NCBI RefSeq assembly: GCF_004305975.1
Contig: NZ_BHZI01000006.1
Coordinates: 1 to 48,999, forward strand
Direction: 5' to 3'
Length of the DNA stretch: 48,999 nucleotides
DNA from: Streptomyces otsuchiensis
GTDB lineage: Bacteria > Actinomycetota > Actinomycetes > Streptomycetales > Streptomycetaceae
Below, one piece after another: positions 8,181 to 16,712 of the stretch. A model generated the notes under the pieces. That model saw only the letters and a list, made by a program, of their open reading frames with translations, was not told the DNA's origin and did no database searches. Made by a program: the position numbers and the translations under genes. Every line of letters begins with the position of its first letter. Within the stretch, counting starts at the first letter, position 1.

Positions 8181-9233
8181 TCAGGGCCGGACGACGGCGC
8201 TGACCGGCATCATCCCGACCGGGTCGTGCCGCACGGAGGAACCGGGGTAGGGGGCGTGCACCACCTGTCCGCCGCCGATGTACATCGCCACATGGCTGGC
8301 GTCGGCACGGTAGATCACCAGGTCGCCGGGTTGTGCCTGGTCCAGTGACACCCGGCGGCCCGCCCCGGCCTGGCCCTGGGAGGTCCGGGGCAGGGCGGTC
8401 CCGGCCTGGGCGTAGGCCCACTGGGTGAGCCCCGAGCAGTCGAAGCCGCTGGGACCGGCGGACCCCCACACATAGGGCCGCCCGACGGCGCCCAGGGCGG
8501 CGGCCGCGGCCGCCCCGCCGCGTCCGGAGGCGGCGACGGGTGCGGCGGCCGCGGCGAGGGTCCGCCCCTCACCCGGGGCGTCCTGCCGTTCCTGCGACCG
8601 CTGCGCCCGTTCACGCTGGGCCCGTTCACGCTCGGAGAGACGGTTGAGCTGGCGCTGCGCGAGCGCCAGCTTCTCCTTGACCTCCCGCTTGCGTTCGGCG
8701 AGTTCGGCCCGCCGGCTCTCCAGCTCCGCGAGGACACCGCCGGCCTCGGCCCGCTGCTGGTCCATCGAGCGCTGGGCGCTGAGCAGGCCGCGCAGGTCGT
8801 CGCGCTGACGGGCGCCGGCCCGGTCGAGGAAGGCGGCCTGCGCGAGGTAGCTGTCGGGGTCGTCGGCGAGCAGCAGCGCCAGCGAGGGCTCGACGCCGCC
8901 GGAGCGGTAGTGGGCGGCAGCGAACGAACCCAGGGAGTGCCGCTGTTCGTTGACGCGCTCCTGGGTGCGGGCCAGCCGGTCCTGACGGCGCTCGACCTCG
9001 GCCCGCAGGCCCGTCACCCGCTCGTCGACCCCGTTGTACGCCTCCACGGCACGCTCCGCCTCGGCGAAGAGCTCGTCCACCCGCTCGGCGGCCGACTGGC
9101 CCGCCTCGGAGCCGGGTTGGGCGGCGACCGGCGCCACCCCGGCCGCCAGTACGGCGGACGCGGCGGCGGTCAGCATGGTCGCCCGGGCGGCTCTGCCGCG
9201 CGTGGACGGCACGGAACCTCGGTTCGTCGGCAC
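8181..9233 (-). CDS. secreted NlpC/P60 peptidoglycan hydrolase with coiled-coil domain
   Basis: 350-aa exported cell-wall hydrolase. An N-terminal Arg-rich segment and hydrophobic stretch (about residues 19-35, ending APVAA) form a signal peptide. Residues about 45-205 are a charged coiled coil like the regulatory arm of RipA/RipC-type hydrolases, and the C-terminus is an NlpC/P60 cysteine peptidase with Cys266 (DCSGL), His314 (SHVAMY) and His326 (VVHAP). It probably cuts D-Glu-to-diaminopimelate-type bonds in stem peptides. The longer frame to 9353 is rejected: a GAGGAGAG ribosome site lies about 10 nt before the GTG at 9233. It lies downstream of a paralogue but has its own -10-like TACATT. 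Confidence 0.92.
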   Translation of the reverse strand: MPTNRGSVPSTRGRAARATMLTAAASAVLAAGVAPVAAQPGSEAGQSAAERVDELFAEAERAVEAYNGVDERVTGLRAEVERRQDRLARTQERVNEQRHSLGSFAAAHYRSGGVEPSLALLLADDPDSYLAQAAFLDRAGARQRDDLRGLLSAQRSMDQQRAEAGGVLAELESRRAELAERKREVKEKLALAQRQLNRLSERERAQRERAQRSQERQDAPGEGRTLAAAAAPVAASGRGGAAAAAALGAVGRPYVWGSAGPSGFDCSGLTQWAYAQAGTALPRTSQGQAGAGRRVSLDQAQPGDLVIYRADASHVAMYIGGGQVVHAPYPGSSVRHDPVGMMPVSAVVRP

Positions 9234-9272
9234 GACGCGGCGCTCTCCTCGGTCGGGGCTCGGGGAGAGCAG

Positions 9273-9278
9273 AATGTA
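9273..9278 (-). promoter_or_regulatory. -10 element of the first NlpC/P60 gene
   Basis: TACATT on the minus strand fits the TAnnnT consensus and lies 40 bp before the GTG at 9233, leaving room for the ribosome site. No clear -35 is seen. The rest of 9234-9561 holds only this promoter and the hairpin at 9489-9534. Confidence 0.4.
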
Positions 9279-9488
9279 GCGGCGCACAGTCCGCGCACCG
9301 ACCAGCGACGACGCCAGGGTGCCGCCCGGCGGGACGGACTCCTCGCAGGTCACGCGCGGTTCGGAGGACCGTCCGGCCCCGGCGATCGGCGGTGGACAAT
9401 CACCTGGACGGAGGAGCGCGTGAAGCGGGCGCGGGAGCCGTGGAGTTGCCGGGCCCGGCGAAGCTCGGCATCGACGGGGCGGATCACG

Positions 9489-9534
9489 ACGACGGGGCGG
9501 CGCCCGCCGGTCTCGGCGGTCACCGCCCCGTCGT
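9489..9534 (-). terminator. terminator after the second NlpC/P60 gene
   Basis: Perfect 12-bp arms (9489-9500, 9523-9534) lie 28 bp past the stop at 9562, and the loop can itself pair. It separates the two NlpC/P60 paralogues into different transcription units. Confidence 0.6.
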
Positions 9535-9561
9535 GGGCGTGCGGTTCGGGCGTGCGGCCGG

Positions 9562-10659
9562 TCAGGCCACGCGGACGCCGAACTGGAAGGGCATCGAGTT
9601 GACCCCGGCGTAGCTGACCGTGGAGCCGGTCCGCGGCGCGTGCAGGATCTGCCCGTTGCCGACGTAGATGCCGACGTGGGTGATGCCCGCGTAGTAGAAC
9701 ACCAGGTCGCCGGGCTGGAGCTGGCTCTGGGAGACCCGGGTGCCGGCGTTGGCCTGCGCCTGCGAGGTGCGGGGCAGCGAGATACCCGCCTGCTTGTACG
9801 CCCAGCCGGTGAGGCCGGAGCAGTCGAAGCTGTGCGGGCCGGTGTTGCCGAAGACGTACGGGGAGCCGATCTTGCTCTGCGCGGCGGAGATGGCCGACTG
9901 CGCGTAGGAGGACCCGGATCCGCTGTCCGCCACCGGCGTAGTGGTGGTGGCGGAGGGGCTGTCGGTGCGGCCCTCGCTCCGGCTGGCCCGGTCGGCGGCG
10001 GCCTCCGCCTGCCGCTGGGCCTCCGCCTCGGCGGCGCGCTCCTCGGCCTGGAGCTGCTGGCGCTCCTCCTCCGTGAGGCGGTTGAGGAGTTCCCGGGCCT
10101 CGCCGAGCTTGGCCTGGATCGCGTCCTTCTTCTCCTTGATCTCGGCGCGGGTCTCCTCCAGCGTCTCCAGCTTGGTGGTGGCCTCCTCGCGCTGCTGGGC
10201 GAGGGTGCGCTGCTTGGACTCGATGTTCCGCAGCACCTCTGCCTGCTTGCCGGTGACCTGGTCGAGCGTGGAGGCGCGGTCGAGGTAGCCGTCGGGGTCG
10301 GCGGAGAGGAAGAGCTGCACGGAGGGCGTCATGCCGCCGTTGCGGTACTGGGCGGAGGCGACCGAACCGACGCTGTTGCGCAGTTCGTTCAGCTCCTCCT
10401 GGCCGCGTGCGACCGAGGTCTGCAGCTCCTCGGCCTCCTCCTTCAGCTGCTCCTCCTGCTCCATCGCACCGTTGTATTCCTCGGTGATCTCGGTGGCTTC
10501 TTCGTGGAGCTCGTCGACGCGTTCCTTGACCTCGGCCTTGCTCGGGTTCGGGTCGGCGTGCGCGCTCTGGGAGGAGAGGGCGACGGTGGCAGCCGCGGCG
10601 GCACCGAAAACGGAGACACGGGCGCGGCTCGGCTGCTTGGGACGACGGTGGGACGCCAC
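9562..10659 (-). CDS. secreted NlpC/P60 peptidoglycan hydrolase with coiled-coil domain
   Basis: 365-aa exported hydrolase. It has a basic N-terminus (MASHRRPKQPSRARVS), a hydrophobic core and a signal-peptidase-like site at SAHA-DP near residue 36. A strongly charged Glu/Lys/Gln coiled coil spans about residues 45-225, a Ser/Thr linker follows, then the NlpC/P60 domain with Cys280 (DCSGL), His328 (THVGIY) and His340 (LHAPR). The paralogue just downstream has the same architecture. Such coiled coils often hold the catalytic domain inactive until it is recruited by partner proteins (family knowledge). The gene is preceded by about 400 bp without a gene, including a highly structured leader, which suggests post-transcriptional control. 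Confidence 0.93.
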   Translation of the reverse strand: MASHRRPKQPSRARVSVFGAAAAATVALSSQSAHADPNPSKAEVKERVDELHEEATEITEEYNGAMEQEEQLKEEAEELQTSVARGQEELNELRNSVGSVASAQYRNGGMTPSVQLFLSADPDGYLDRASTLDQVTGKQAEVLRNIESKQRTLAQQREEATTKLETLEETRAEIKEKKDAIQAKLGEARELLNRLTEEERQQLQAEERAAEAEAQRQAEAAADRASRSEGRTDSPSATTTTPVADSGSGSSYAQSAISAAQSKIGSPYVFGNTGPHSFDCSGLTGWAYKQAGISLPRTSQAQANAGTRVSQSQLQPGDLVFYYAGITHVGIYVGNGQILHAPRTGSTVSYAGVNSMPFQFGVRVA

Positions 10660-10675
10660 TGGGGCGATCTCCTTC

Positions 10676-10811
10676 TTCCTCAGCCGCCTGCCGGTCTCCC
10701 GGCCCCGCGTTACTGCCGCGGATCGGCGGTTCCTCCACGGCCACCCCGGATGAGTGAACTACCGCGCGAAGGTTCGAGGCCAGACCATAGCGACAGGGGA
10801 AAGCAACCTTC
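10676..10811 (-). ncRNA. candidate structured 5' leader (cis-regulatory RNA) of NlpC/P60 gene
   Basis: On the minus-strand transcript several helices can form in order: a long-range GAAGGUU/AACCUUC pair (10805-10811 with 10768-10774); a stem joining GGUGG to CCGCC across a loop with GGAGGAACC (about 10725-10745); CCGCG/CGCGG with a 7-nt loop (10705-10721); and GCCGG-GAGA-CCGGC (10690-10703) capped by a GNRA tetraloop. Then come GAGGAAGAAGGAG and the start codon. I recall an Rfam-style NLPC-P60 motif in Streptomyces and ydaO (c-di-AMP) switches before Streptomyces wall hydrolases, but could not match the full ydaO consensus here. Assignment to either is open. Confidence 0.5.
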
Positions 10812-10852
10812 AAATCCCCACGGCGATTTTTTACTTACCCGGTACCCGTAGC

Positions 10853-10865
10853 TACCGAAACGGTA
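10853..10865. promoter_or_regulatory. inverted repeat upstream of NlpC/P60 leader
   Basis: TACCG-AAA-CGGTA lies in an unusually A/T-containing stretch (10820-10890) for this genome, immediately upstream of the structured leader. It is a candidate operator or promoter-proximal site. The remainder, 10866-11041, shows no gene. Confidence 0.3.
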
Positions 10866-11041
10866 CGTTCCGTGGAAGATAAACCACCCGCAAGGGCAAC
10901 AGCTCCCCAGCAACGCGTCGTTCCGGACAACGACCGGTGCGCCCGATTCGCTCCCCGCTCGTCCGGCTTGACAAGTACGCCGCGTCCACCATGTGATCCA
11001 CCTCTCCCGCGTCCGGCGCGCCGGACGCCGGCACCGGGCGG

Positions 11042-11066
11042 GGGCGGGGCCCATGAGGCCCCGCCC
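11042..11066 (-). terminator. terminator after NYN-domain gene
   Basis: Perfect 10-bp arms (11042-11051, 11057-11066) with a 5-nt loop, 10 bp past the stop at 11077. Confidence 0.6.
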
Positions 11067-11076
11067 GGAGCACGGT

Positions 11077-12756
11077 TCAGGCGCGCGCGAGCCGCTTCAA
11101 CAGCAGTACCGATGCCACCGGGCGCGCGCCCGCGCGCGCGACCCCGTCGGCGACCTCCCGATCGGCCGAAACCACCACCACCGGACGGCCGGGCGGCTCC
11201 GCCCGCACCAGCCGCCGGATCAACTCGTCGGCGGTCTGACCCGACTTCGAGAACAGCACCCGGACACCCCGCGGCGGGGCCAGCAGGACCGGAACGTCCA
11301 GCTCCGCACCGTCGAAGACGCAGGTCACCTCGGCCGAGGTCTGCGCCGCCAGCATCGCCAGCCCACCCAGCAGCCGCAGCCGCTGCTTGTCCAGCGGCAT
11401 CGTGGGATACCCCGTCTTGGTGACGTTGTAGCCGTCCACGACCAGGTGGGCCTGCGGGAGGGCCAGCAGCTGGTCCAGCAGCGCCGGGTCCTCCTCGGAC
11501 AGCGCCCGGTTGGCGATGTCACGCGGCGTCAGTGCGCCCGGCTCCACCGCCTCCACCGTCTGGGCGGGCCTGAACTCGACCGGCGGAAGGGCGAGTTCGC
11601 GACGCAGACCCTGGGCCGCCTCCAACACCGTGTCCAGCAGCAGCCGCAGACGCATGTCCTCCACGCTGCGGCCCTCGCGGGCGGCCCGGCGGCCGGTCTC
11701 CAGCGCGGTCTCGGACTCCGCCAGCCGCGCGCGCAGCCGGCGCGCCTCCGCGTCGGCCGCCGCCCGCTCGGCGGCGGCCTCCGCACGTACCGCCTCCAGT
11801 TCGGCGCGCAGCTTGCGCAGCGCCGCCTCGCCCCGGCGCACATCGCTCTGGGAGCTGCGCAGCTTGCGGTGGACGGCGTCCGACTCGCGCCGCACCGCGT
11901 CGAGATCCACGCGGTGCCGGTCGATCTCCTCCCGGGTCCCGGCCCGCAACCGCTCCACCTCCTCACGCAGCCGCTCCAGTTCGCGGGCGCGCTCCTCCTC
12001 CGCGTGCTCGGCCTCCGCGCGCAGGGTCTCCTCGCCGGCCGCCACCATCAGCTTCACCCAGCCCTGGGGACGCAGCACGTACGCCGCGGCGGCGACCTCG
12101 ACCGGGTCGGCGGCGGGCGGGACGGTTCCCTGGGTCAGCGCGTCCGCGAGGTCCGGCTGTTCGGCCCGCAGCCGGGACGCCACCCGGTGCCGGAACCCGG
12201 CGTCGGTCTCCAGCGCGGTGGCGATGGCGGCGGCGCCGTACTTGACGCGGCGGGTGGGGGTGAAGCGGGCGTACTGGCGCAGTGGCGGCGGCAGTTCTGA
12301 GATGCGCATCCCCGCGAAGGTCTCACCCGCCATGACCACGACGCGGTGGCGGACCCGCTCCGGCAGCGGGCCGTCCGGCTCCTCCCCGTCGGCGTCCCCG
12401 AAACCGCCGGAACCGCCGGAACCGCCCGAGCTGCCGGAGCTGCCGGAGCCCCCCGGCGGTGGGGGCGGAGCACCGGCGCCGCCGTGCCCGCCCGTCGCGT
12501 CTGCGTCTGCTTCGGCCTCGGAAGCGACCCCGGAGTCCGGGGAACCGTGCTCACGGCCGGGCTCACCGGCGGGTTGGTGCCCCGACTCGTGGCTGTCCGC
12601 GCCGTCGTGCTCGGGCTCGTGCTTGGGCTCGTGCTCGGGTTGGTGCTCGGTCACGGCGGCGGCGCGCTGGGCACCGGCCGCGCCGTCGGTCTCCTCGGCG
12701 GACGGGCCGTTGGCGCCCGTCTCCCCCGCTGGAGTGGATGCGGACACGGTCTCCAC
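11077..12756 (-). CDS. NYN-domain (YacP-like PIN-fold) protein with coiled coil
   Basis: 559-aa protein. About residues 1-130 are low-complexity, acidic and His/Pro-rich with imperfect repeats of the PEHEPKHEPEH type. A helical region follows (about 135-245, including GETFAGMRISELPPPLRQYARF), then a long charged coiled coil (about 245-385), then a C-terminal NYN/PIN-like domain (about 430-555) beginning LVVDGYNVTKTGYP and containing TCVFDGAE and VVSADREVADG. The acidic residues match the metal site of YacP-type ribonucleases, so RNA cleavage or RNA binding is likely but unproven. The GTG start at 12756 lies 6 nt after the stop of the zinc-ribbon gene, which suggests coupled translation. Confidence 0.85.
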   Translation of the reverse strand: METVSASTPAGETGANGPSAEETDGAAGAQRAAAVTEHQPEHEPKHEPEHDGADSHESGHQPAGEPGREHGSPDSGVASEAEADADATGGHGGAGAPPPPPGGSGSSGSSGGSGGSGGFGDADGEEPDGPLPERVRHRVVVMAGETFAGMRISELPPPLRQYARFTPTRRVKYGAAAIATALETDAGFRHRVASRLRAEQPDLADALTQGTVPPAADPVEVAAAAYVLRPQGWVKLMVAAGEETLRAEAEHAEEERARELERLREEVERLRAGTREEIDRHRVDLDAVRRESDAVHRKLRSSQSDVRRGEAALRKLRAELEAVRAEAAAERAAADAEARRLRARLAESETALETGRRAAREGRSVEDMRLRLLLDTVLEAAQGLRRELALPPVEFRPAQTVEAVEPGALTPRDIANRALSEEDPALLDQLLALPQAHLVVDGYNVTKTGYPTMPLDKQRLRLLGGLAMLAAQTSAEVTCVFDGAELDVPVLLAPPRGVRVLFSKSGQTADELIRRLVRAEPPGRPVVVVSADREVADGVARAGARPVASVLLLKRLARA

Positions 12757-12762
12757 CGCCCG

Positions 12763-13002
12763 TCAGGAACCCGAGTCGGGACGGTCGACCAGCTCCACCT
12801 GGTCCACGGCGTTGCACCAGCGGCACCGCACCGACTCCACCCGGTCGCCCAGCACCTCGCGCTCCTCCACCGTCGGCTCACCGGCGAGGTCCAGATGCAC
12901 GTACTCCCGTACCCGGCTCGTGCGGGTCACGTCGAAGCGCGTGAGGTTGCCGCACAGGGTGCAGCGCCACCTGGTCCCGTCAGTCGGCTGGGAGAGCACC
13001 AT
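12763..13002 (-). CDS. small double-CXXC zinc-ribbon protein
   Basis: 79-aa protein with two CXXC pairs, Cys14/Cys17 (CTLCGN) and Cys60/Cys63 (CRWCNA), giving a four-Cys zinc-ribbon geometry. The middle is basic and then acidic (TRTSRVREYVHLDLAGEP). No catalytic motif is seen. The stop lies 6 nt before the NYN-domain gene, so the two are almost certainly co-translated and may work together, for example in RNA recognition; this is inference from context. The ATG at 13002 is the only good start. Function unknown. Confidence 0.8.
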   Translation of the reverse strand: MVLSQPTDGTRWRCTLCGNLTRFDVTRTSRVREYVHLDLAGEPTVEEREVLGDRVESVRCRWCNAVDQVELVDRPDSGS

Positions 13003-13183
13003 GGTCTCGTCCTACTTTCTCTGTTCGGGAGTGTCCTGGCATAAGGGCCCCTCGGCCAGCCTACGGCCTGACGCGCCGCCGAGGGGGCCGCCGATCCGTG
13101 CGGCGCGCGGGCGGCGGGCACGGCCGGCGGGCGCGGGCGACCGGCTGGGGGCGTGGGCCCATCGGGTCCGGTGGGGTATCGCC

Positions 13184-13189
13184 TAGAGT
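13184..13189 (+). promoter_or_regulatory. -10 element of the Lrp/AsnC-domain gene
   Basis: TAGAGT matches TAnnnT and lies 54 bp before the ATG at 13243, which has a GGGAG ribosome site. No clear -35 is visible. Confidence 0.4.
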
Positions 13190-13242
13190 GAGCGGCGGTT
13201 TCGGACCATCGTTCCAGGCCCTTACCCCCAGGGAGCTCAGCC

Positions 13243-13524
13243 ATGATCACGTCGATTGTGCTCATCAAGACCAGCGTGGACCGCATCCCGGAGATCGCGG
13301 AGCGGATCGCCGCGTTGGAGGGGGTCAGCGAGGTCTACTCGGTCACCGGGGCGCACGACCTGATCGCCATCGTCCGGGTCCCGCGTCACGACGACCTCGC
13401 CGAGGTCATTCCGGGACGGATCAGCAAGGTTCCGGGTGTGGAGTCGACCGAGACCCACATCGCGTTCCGCACCTACTCCCAGCACGACTTGGAGGCGGCC
13501 TTCGCCATCGGCCTGGACTCCTGA
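13243..13524 (+). CDS. stand-alone Lrp/AsnC ligand-binding (RAM/ACT-like) domain protein
   Basis: 93-aa protein consisting only of the AsnC C-terminal ligand-binding domain: SIVLIKTSVDRIPEIAERIAAL, then GVSEVYSVTGAHDLIAIVRV with the Gly-x-His-Asp core, and GVESTETHIAFRTYS. The helix-turn-helix DNA-binding domain is absent, so it cannot be a classical Lrp repressor. Such small proteins form rings and bind amino acids or effectors, or pair with full-length Lrp proteins (family knowledge). It is convergent with trpD across a strong terminator. An amino-acid-sensing role beside a tryptophan gene is attractive but not demonstrated. Confidence 0.9.
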   Translation: MITSIVLIKTSVDRIPEIAERIAALEGVSEVYSVTGAHDLIAIVRVPRHDDLAEVIPGRISKVPGVESTETHIAFRTYSQHDLEAAFAIGLDS

Positions 13525-13564
13525 GACGGACGTCGAGGCGGGCCGGGACGCGGCCCCGACGCGC

Positions 13565-13602
13565 GAGGCGCGGTCCCCGGTGACTGCCGGGGACCGCGCC
13601 TC
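13565..13602. terminator. bidirectional terminator
   Basis: Perfect 16-bp arms (13565-13580, 13587-13602) with a 6-nt loop between the convergent Lrp-domain gene and trpD. Confidence 0.75.
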
Positions 13603-13626
13603 GTCGGTGTTGGTGCGCCTTCCGCC

Positions 13627-14700
13627 TCAGGCGGTCCGGTGACTGGCCTCCACCCAGCGTTCCAGCGTGCCGGCCGCCGCGCCGCTGTCGATGGCCTTGG
13701 CTGCCCGCTCCATCCCGGCGGCGAGCTGGTCGGCCAGCGGCTGGTCGCCCTGGTCCAGCGCCACCAGCGCGGCGGCGGAGTTCAGCAGGACGGCGTCACG
13801 GACCGGGCCCCGTTCACCGTCCAGCAGCCGGCGGGCGACATCGGCGTTGTGGGCGGCGTCGCCGCCGCGCAGTGCCTCGATGGGGACGGGCTCCACCCCG
13901 ACCGACCGCGGGTCGAAGCTCTGCCGGGTCACGGTGCCCTCCCGGACGACCCAGACCGTGGACGTTCCCGTCGTGGTGAGTTCGTCCAGTCCGTCGTCGC
14001 CGCGGAAGACCAGCGCGGAGGTGCCGCGTTCGGCGAGGACCCCGGCCAGGATCGGTGCCATCCGGGCGTCGGCGACACCGGTCGCCTGGGCTCCGACCCG
14101 TGCCGGGTTGGTGAGCGGACCGAGGAAGTTGAAGGTGGTGGCGATGCCCAACTCCCTCCGGGCTGCGGCGACATGACGCAACGCCGGGTGGAACCGCACC
14201 GCGAAGCAGAAGCTGATGCCGGCTTCCTCGGCCACCTCCGCCACCCGCGCGGGTGACAACTCCAGGTTGACGCCGAGCTGTTCGAGGACATCCGAGGCTC
14301 CACTGCGGCTGGACGCCGCCCGGTTGCCGTGTTTGACGACCCTCGCCCCCGTGCCCGCCACCACGATGGCCGACATGGTGGAGATGTTCACCGTCCCGGC
14401 CCGGTCTCCCCCGGTGCCGACGATGTCCACGGTCGGTCCGGGCACCTCGATCAGCTGTGCGTGCCGGTACATCGCGCGCACCAGACCGGTCACCTCGTCG
14501 ACCGTCTCCCCCTTGGCCCGCAACGCGACGGCGAAACCGGCGATCTGCGCGTCGGTGGCCTCCCCGCGCATCACCCGGTCCATGGCCCAGGCGGCTGTCT
14601 CGGCGGACAGGTCCTCACCGGCCAGCAGCGAACCGAGGACGTCGGGCCAGGAGCGGTCCGCCACGGTGTCGCCTCCGGCGGGGTTCGTCACAGCGCTCAT
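13627..14700 (-). CDS. trpD: anthranilate phosphoribosyltransferase
   Basis: 357-aa TrpD, which joins anthranilate and PRPP to phosphoribosylanthranilate, the second step from chorismate in tryptophan biosynthesis. The PRPP-binding GTGGD is at residues 95-99, with NISTMSAIV after it, and the anthranilate-site signature [12 protein letters not shown] is at 123-134; [11 protein letters not shown] follows. Length is normal. The frame stays open to 14955, but the ATG at 14700 (MSAVTNP) has a CTGGAG ribosome site and the family length. It stands alone, away from other trp genes, next to the cytochrome bcc genes as in M. tuberculosis (from memory). A TAGGGT -10-like box at 14954-14959 would give a 5' leader of roughly 250 nt; I saw no Trp-rich leader peptide. 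Confidence 0.95.
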   Translation of the reverse strand: MSAVTNPAGGDTVADRSWPDVLGSLLAGEDLSAETAAWAMDRVMRGEATDAQIAGFAVALRAKGETVDEVTGLVRAMYRHAQLIEVPGPTVDIVGTGGDRAGTVNISTMSAIVVAGTGARVVKHGNRAASSRSGASDVLEQLGVNLELSPARVAEVAEEAGISFCFAVRFHPALRHVAAARRELGIATTFNFLGPLTNPARVGAQATGVADARMAPILAGVLAERGTSALVFRGDDGLDELTTTGTSTVWVVREGTVTRQSFDPRSVGVEPVPIEALRGGDAAHNADVARRLLDGERGPVRDAVLLNSAAALVALDQGDQPLADQLAAGMERAAKAIDSGAAAGTLERWVEASHRTA

Positions 14701-15062
14701 GGTCTGCTCCAGGGATCTCTGGCGTACGGATTCCGGTCCGCCGGCGGTCGCCGGCGGCGGCGTGCGGTGGGGAAAGGCGTGCGGTGGGTCGGGAACGGAG
14801 CCCGGGTGGGGCCGGATGCCAGGACAGTACGGGAAACCCGGCCCGCCCGTGACCGTCTCCGCCCGCCTCCCGCGTGTCCGCTCCACGGGGCAGGGCCCTC
14901 CCGCGCGCCCCTCCCCCGGGCCCGGCGCGGACGGCGCCGGCCGGGACGCGCTCACCCTAGCGGCGCGCCCGGGAACGCCGACGGCCCCGTCCGGTGTCCG
15001 GACGGGGCCGTCGCGCGCGGCGGTGCCGCGGGGGCTGTGCGCCGATCAGCGCGCGGAACGGG
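14701..15062 (-). promoter_or_regulatory. trpD upstream region
   Basis: 362 bp without a gene. Minus-strand -10-like boxes are TAGGGT (14954-14959) and TACTGT near 14825-14830. The distal end holds the qcrB terminator. No other feature is visible. Confidence 0.35.
14979..15013 (-). terminator. qcrCAB operon terminator
   Basis: Perfect 15-bp arms (14979-14993, 14999-15013) with a 5-nt loop, 50 bp past the qcrB stop. Confidence 0.7.
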
Positions 15063-16712
15063 TCAGTGGTGACCGTCGCCGCTCGTGATCTCGCGGTACT
15101 CCTCGGCGGTCGGCTTGGCGACCTGGCCGCCCTCGCCGAAGTAGCCGCGGCTGATCCGCACCCGTGCCTTCTCCAGCAGACCGACCTTGCGCTGGACGCC
15201 GTTGGCGTCCGTGGACGCGGGCAGCTCCGCCGGCTGGTACTGGTCGTGCGCGGTGAGGGCGTGCAGCTTCGCCTGCGACAGCGGCTCGTGCACCTCGACG
15301 AACTCACCGTGCGGGAGGCGCTTGATGATGCCGGTCTCACGACCGTGCAGCACCTTGTCGCGGTCCCGTCGCTGGAGCCCGATGCAGATCCGGCGCGTGA
15401 TGATGAAGACCACCACCGGCACCACGAAGAACCCGACCCGGCCGAACCACGTGATGGCGTTGATCGACAGGTCGAAGTTGATCGCCCAGACGTCGTTTCC
15501 ACCCGCCACCAGGGCGATGAAGTACCAGCTCAGCCACGCCACACCGAACGCGGTGCGGGTCGGGGCGTTGCGGGGGCGCTCCGAGATGTGGTGCTCGCGC
15601 TTGTCCTTGGTGACCCAGTTCTCGAAGAACGGGTAAAGCGCGATCGCGCCGAGCACGACCGGCAGCACCATCAGCGGGATCAGCAGGCCGAGGTTGAGCG
15701 TGTAGCTGTTGAACAGCACGATCTCCCAGGCCGGCATGAGCCGCACCAGGCCCTCGGAGAAGCCCATGTACCAGTCGGGTTGCGCGTTGGTCGACACCTG
15801 GTCCGGCCGGTATGGCCCCAGCACCCAGATCGGGTTGATGCTGGTGGTCGCCGCGATCATCGCGATCAGGCCGAAGACCAGGAAGAAGAAGCCGCCCGCC
15901 TTCGCCATGTAGACCGGGAAGAGCGGCATACCGACGACGTTGCTGTTGGTGCGGCCGGGACCGGCGTAGTGGGTGTGCTTGTGGTACACGATCAGGATCA
16001 GGTGCGCCACGATCAGGCCGACCATCAGGCCCGGCAGCAGCAGCACGTGCACCACGAAGAACCTGGGGATGATGTCGTAGCCCGGGAACTCGCCGCCGAA
16101 CAGGAACATCTGGAGCCAGGTACCGACCACCGGCACCGCCAGGACGGCGCCCTCCATGAACCGGACACCGGTTCCCGAGAGCAGGTCGTCCGGGAGCGAG
16201 TAACCGGTCAGACCGGTGAACATCGCCAGGACCAGCAGCAGGAAGCCGAACAGCCAGTTGATCTCGCGCGGCTTGCGGAAGGCTCCGGTGAAGAAGACCC
16301 GCATCATGTGGAAGAAGATCGCCACGACGAAGATCAGCGCGGCCCAGTGGTGGATCTCCCGCATCAGCAGGCCACCGCGCACGTCGAAGCTGATGTCGAG
16401 CGTCGAGGCGTACGCCTCGGACATCAGCACGCCCTGCATCGGCACGTACGAGCCCGAGTACTCGAGCTCTGCCATGCTCGGCACGAAGAAGAGCGTGAGG
16501 TAGACGCCCGTGAGGATGATGATGATGAAGGCGTAAAGGCAGATCTCACCCAGCAGGAACGACCAGTGGTCGGGGAAGATCTTGCGCATGTTGGCCTTGG
16601 CGAGACTGTAGACGCCCACCCGGCCGTCGGCCCAGTCGGCCACCCGCTCGCCCGCCGGGGCTTTGCCCCCGCGACTCGGCGCGCTCTTCGGCGCGTCCGT
16701 TGCCGTACTCAT
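15063..16712 (-). CDS. qcrB: cytochrome bc1 (bcc) complex cytochrome b subunit
   Basis: 549-aa integral membrane subunit that oxidises menaquinol and holds the two b hemes. Heme-ligand histidines are His121/His135 (REIHHWAALIFVVAIFFH) and His222/His237. The Qo-site motif reads PDWY, the actinobacterial form of PEWY. Eight or more membrane helices are visible, then the C-terminal extension typical of actinobacterial QcrB, ending TSGDGHH. The ATG overlaps the qcrA stop by 4 nt (ATGA), so it is translationally coupled. It is last in ctaE-qcrC-qcrA-qcrB, whose products form the bcc-aa3 supercomplex with CtaCDF (established for Actinobacteria). Confidence 0.97.
   Translation of the reverse strand: MSTATDAPKSAPSRGGKAPAGERVADWADGRVGVYSLAKANMRKIFPDHWSFLLGEICLYAFIIIILTGVYLTLFFVPSMAELEYSGSYVPMQGVLMSEAYASTLDISFDVRGGLLMREIHHWAALIFVVAIFFHMMRVFFTGAFRKPREINWLFGFLLLVLAMFTGLTGYSLPDDLLSGTGVRFMEGAVLAVPVVGTWLQMFLFGGEFPGYDIIPRFFVVHVLLLPGLMVGLIVAHLILIVYHKHTHYAGPGRTNSNVVGMPLFPVYMAKAGGFFFLVFGLIAMIAATTSINPIWVLGPYRPDQVSTNAQPDWYMGFSEGLVRLMPAWEIVLFNSYTLNLGLLIPLMVLPVVLGAIALYPFFENWVTKDKREHHISERPRNAPTRTAFGVAWLSWYFIALVAGGNDVWAINFDLSINAITWFGRVGFFVVPVVVFIITRRICIGLQRRDRDKVLHGRETGIIKRLPHGEFVEVHEPLSQAKLHALTAHDQYQPAELPASTDANGVQRKVGLLEKARVRISRGYFGEGGQVAKPTAEEYREITSGDGHH

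Noticed and set aside
10660-10870. Full ydaO-yuaA (c-di-AMP) riboswitch call
   Set aside because: Only a GGAGGAACC-like element matched; the other conserved segments I remember were not found by eye, so it is kept as an unassigned structured leader.
10967-10995. Plus-strand TTGACA promoter
   Set aside because: A good -35 hexamer, but no plus-strand gene follows for over 2 kb and the -10 position reads ATGTGA; probably chance.
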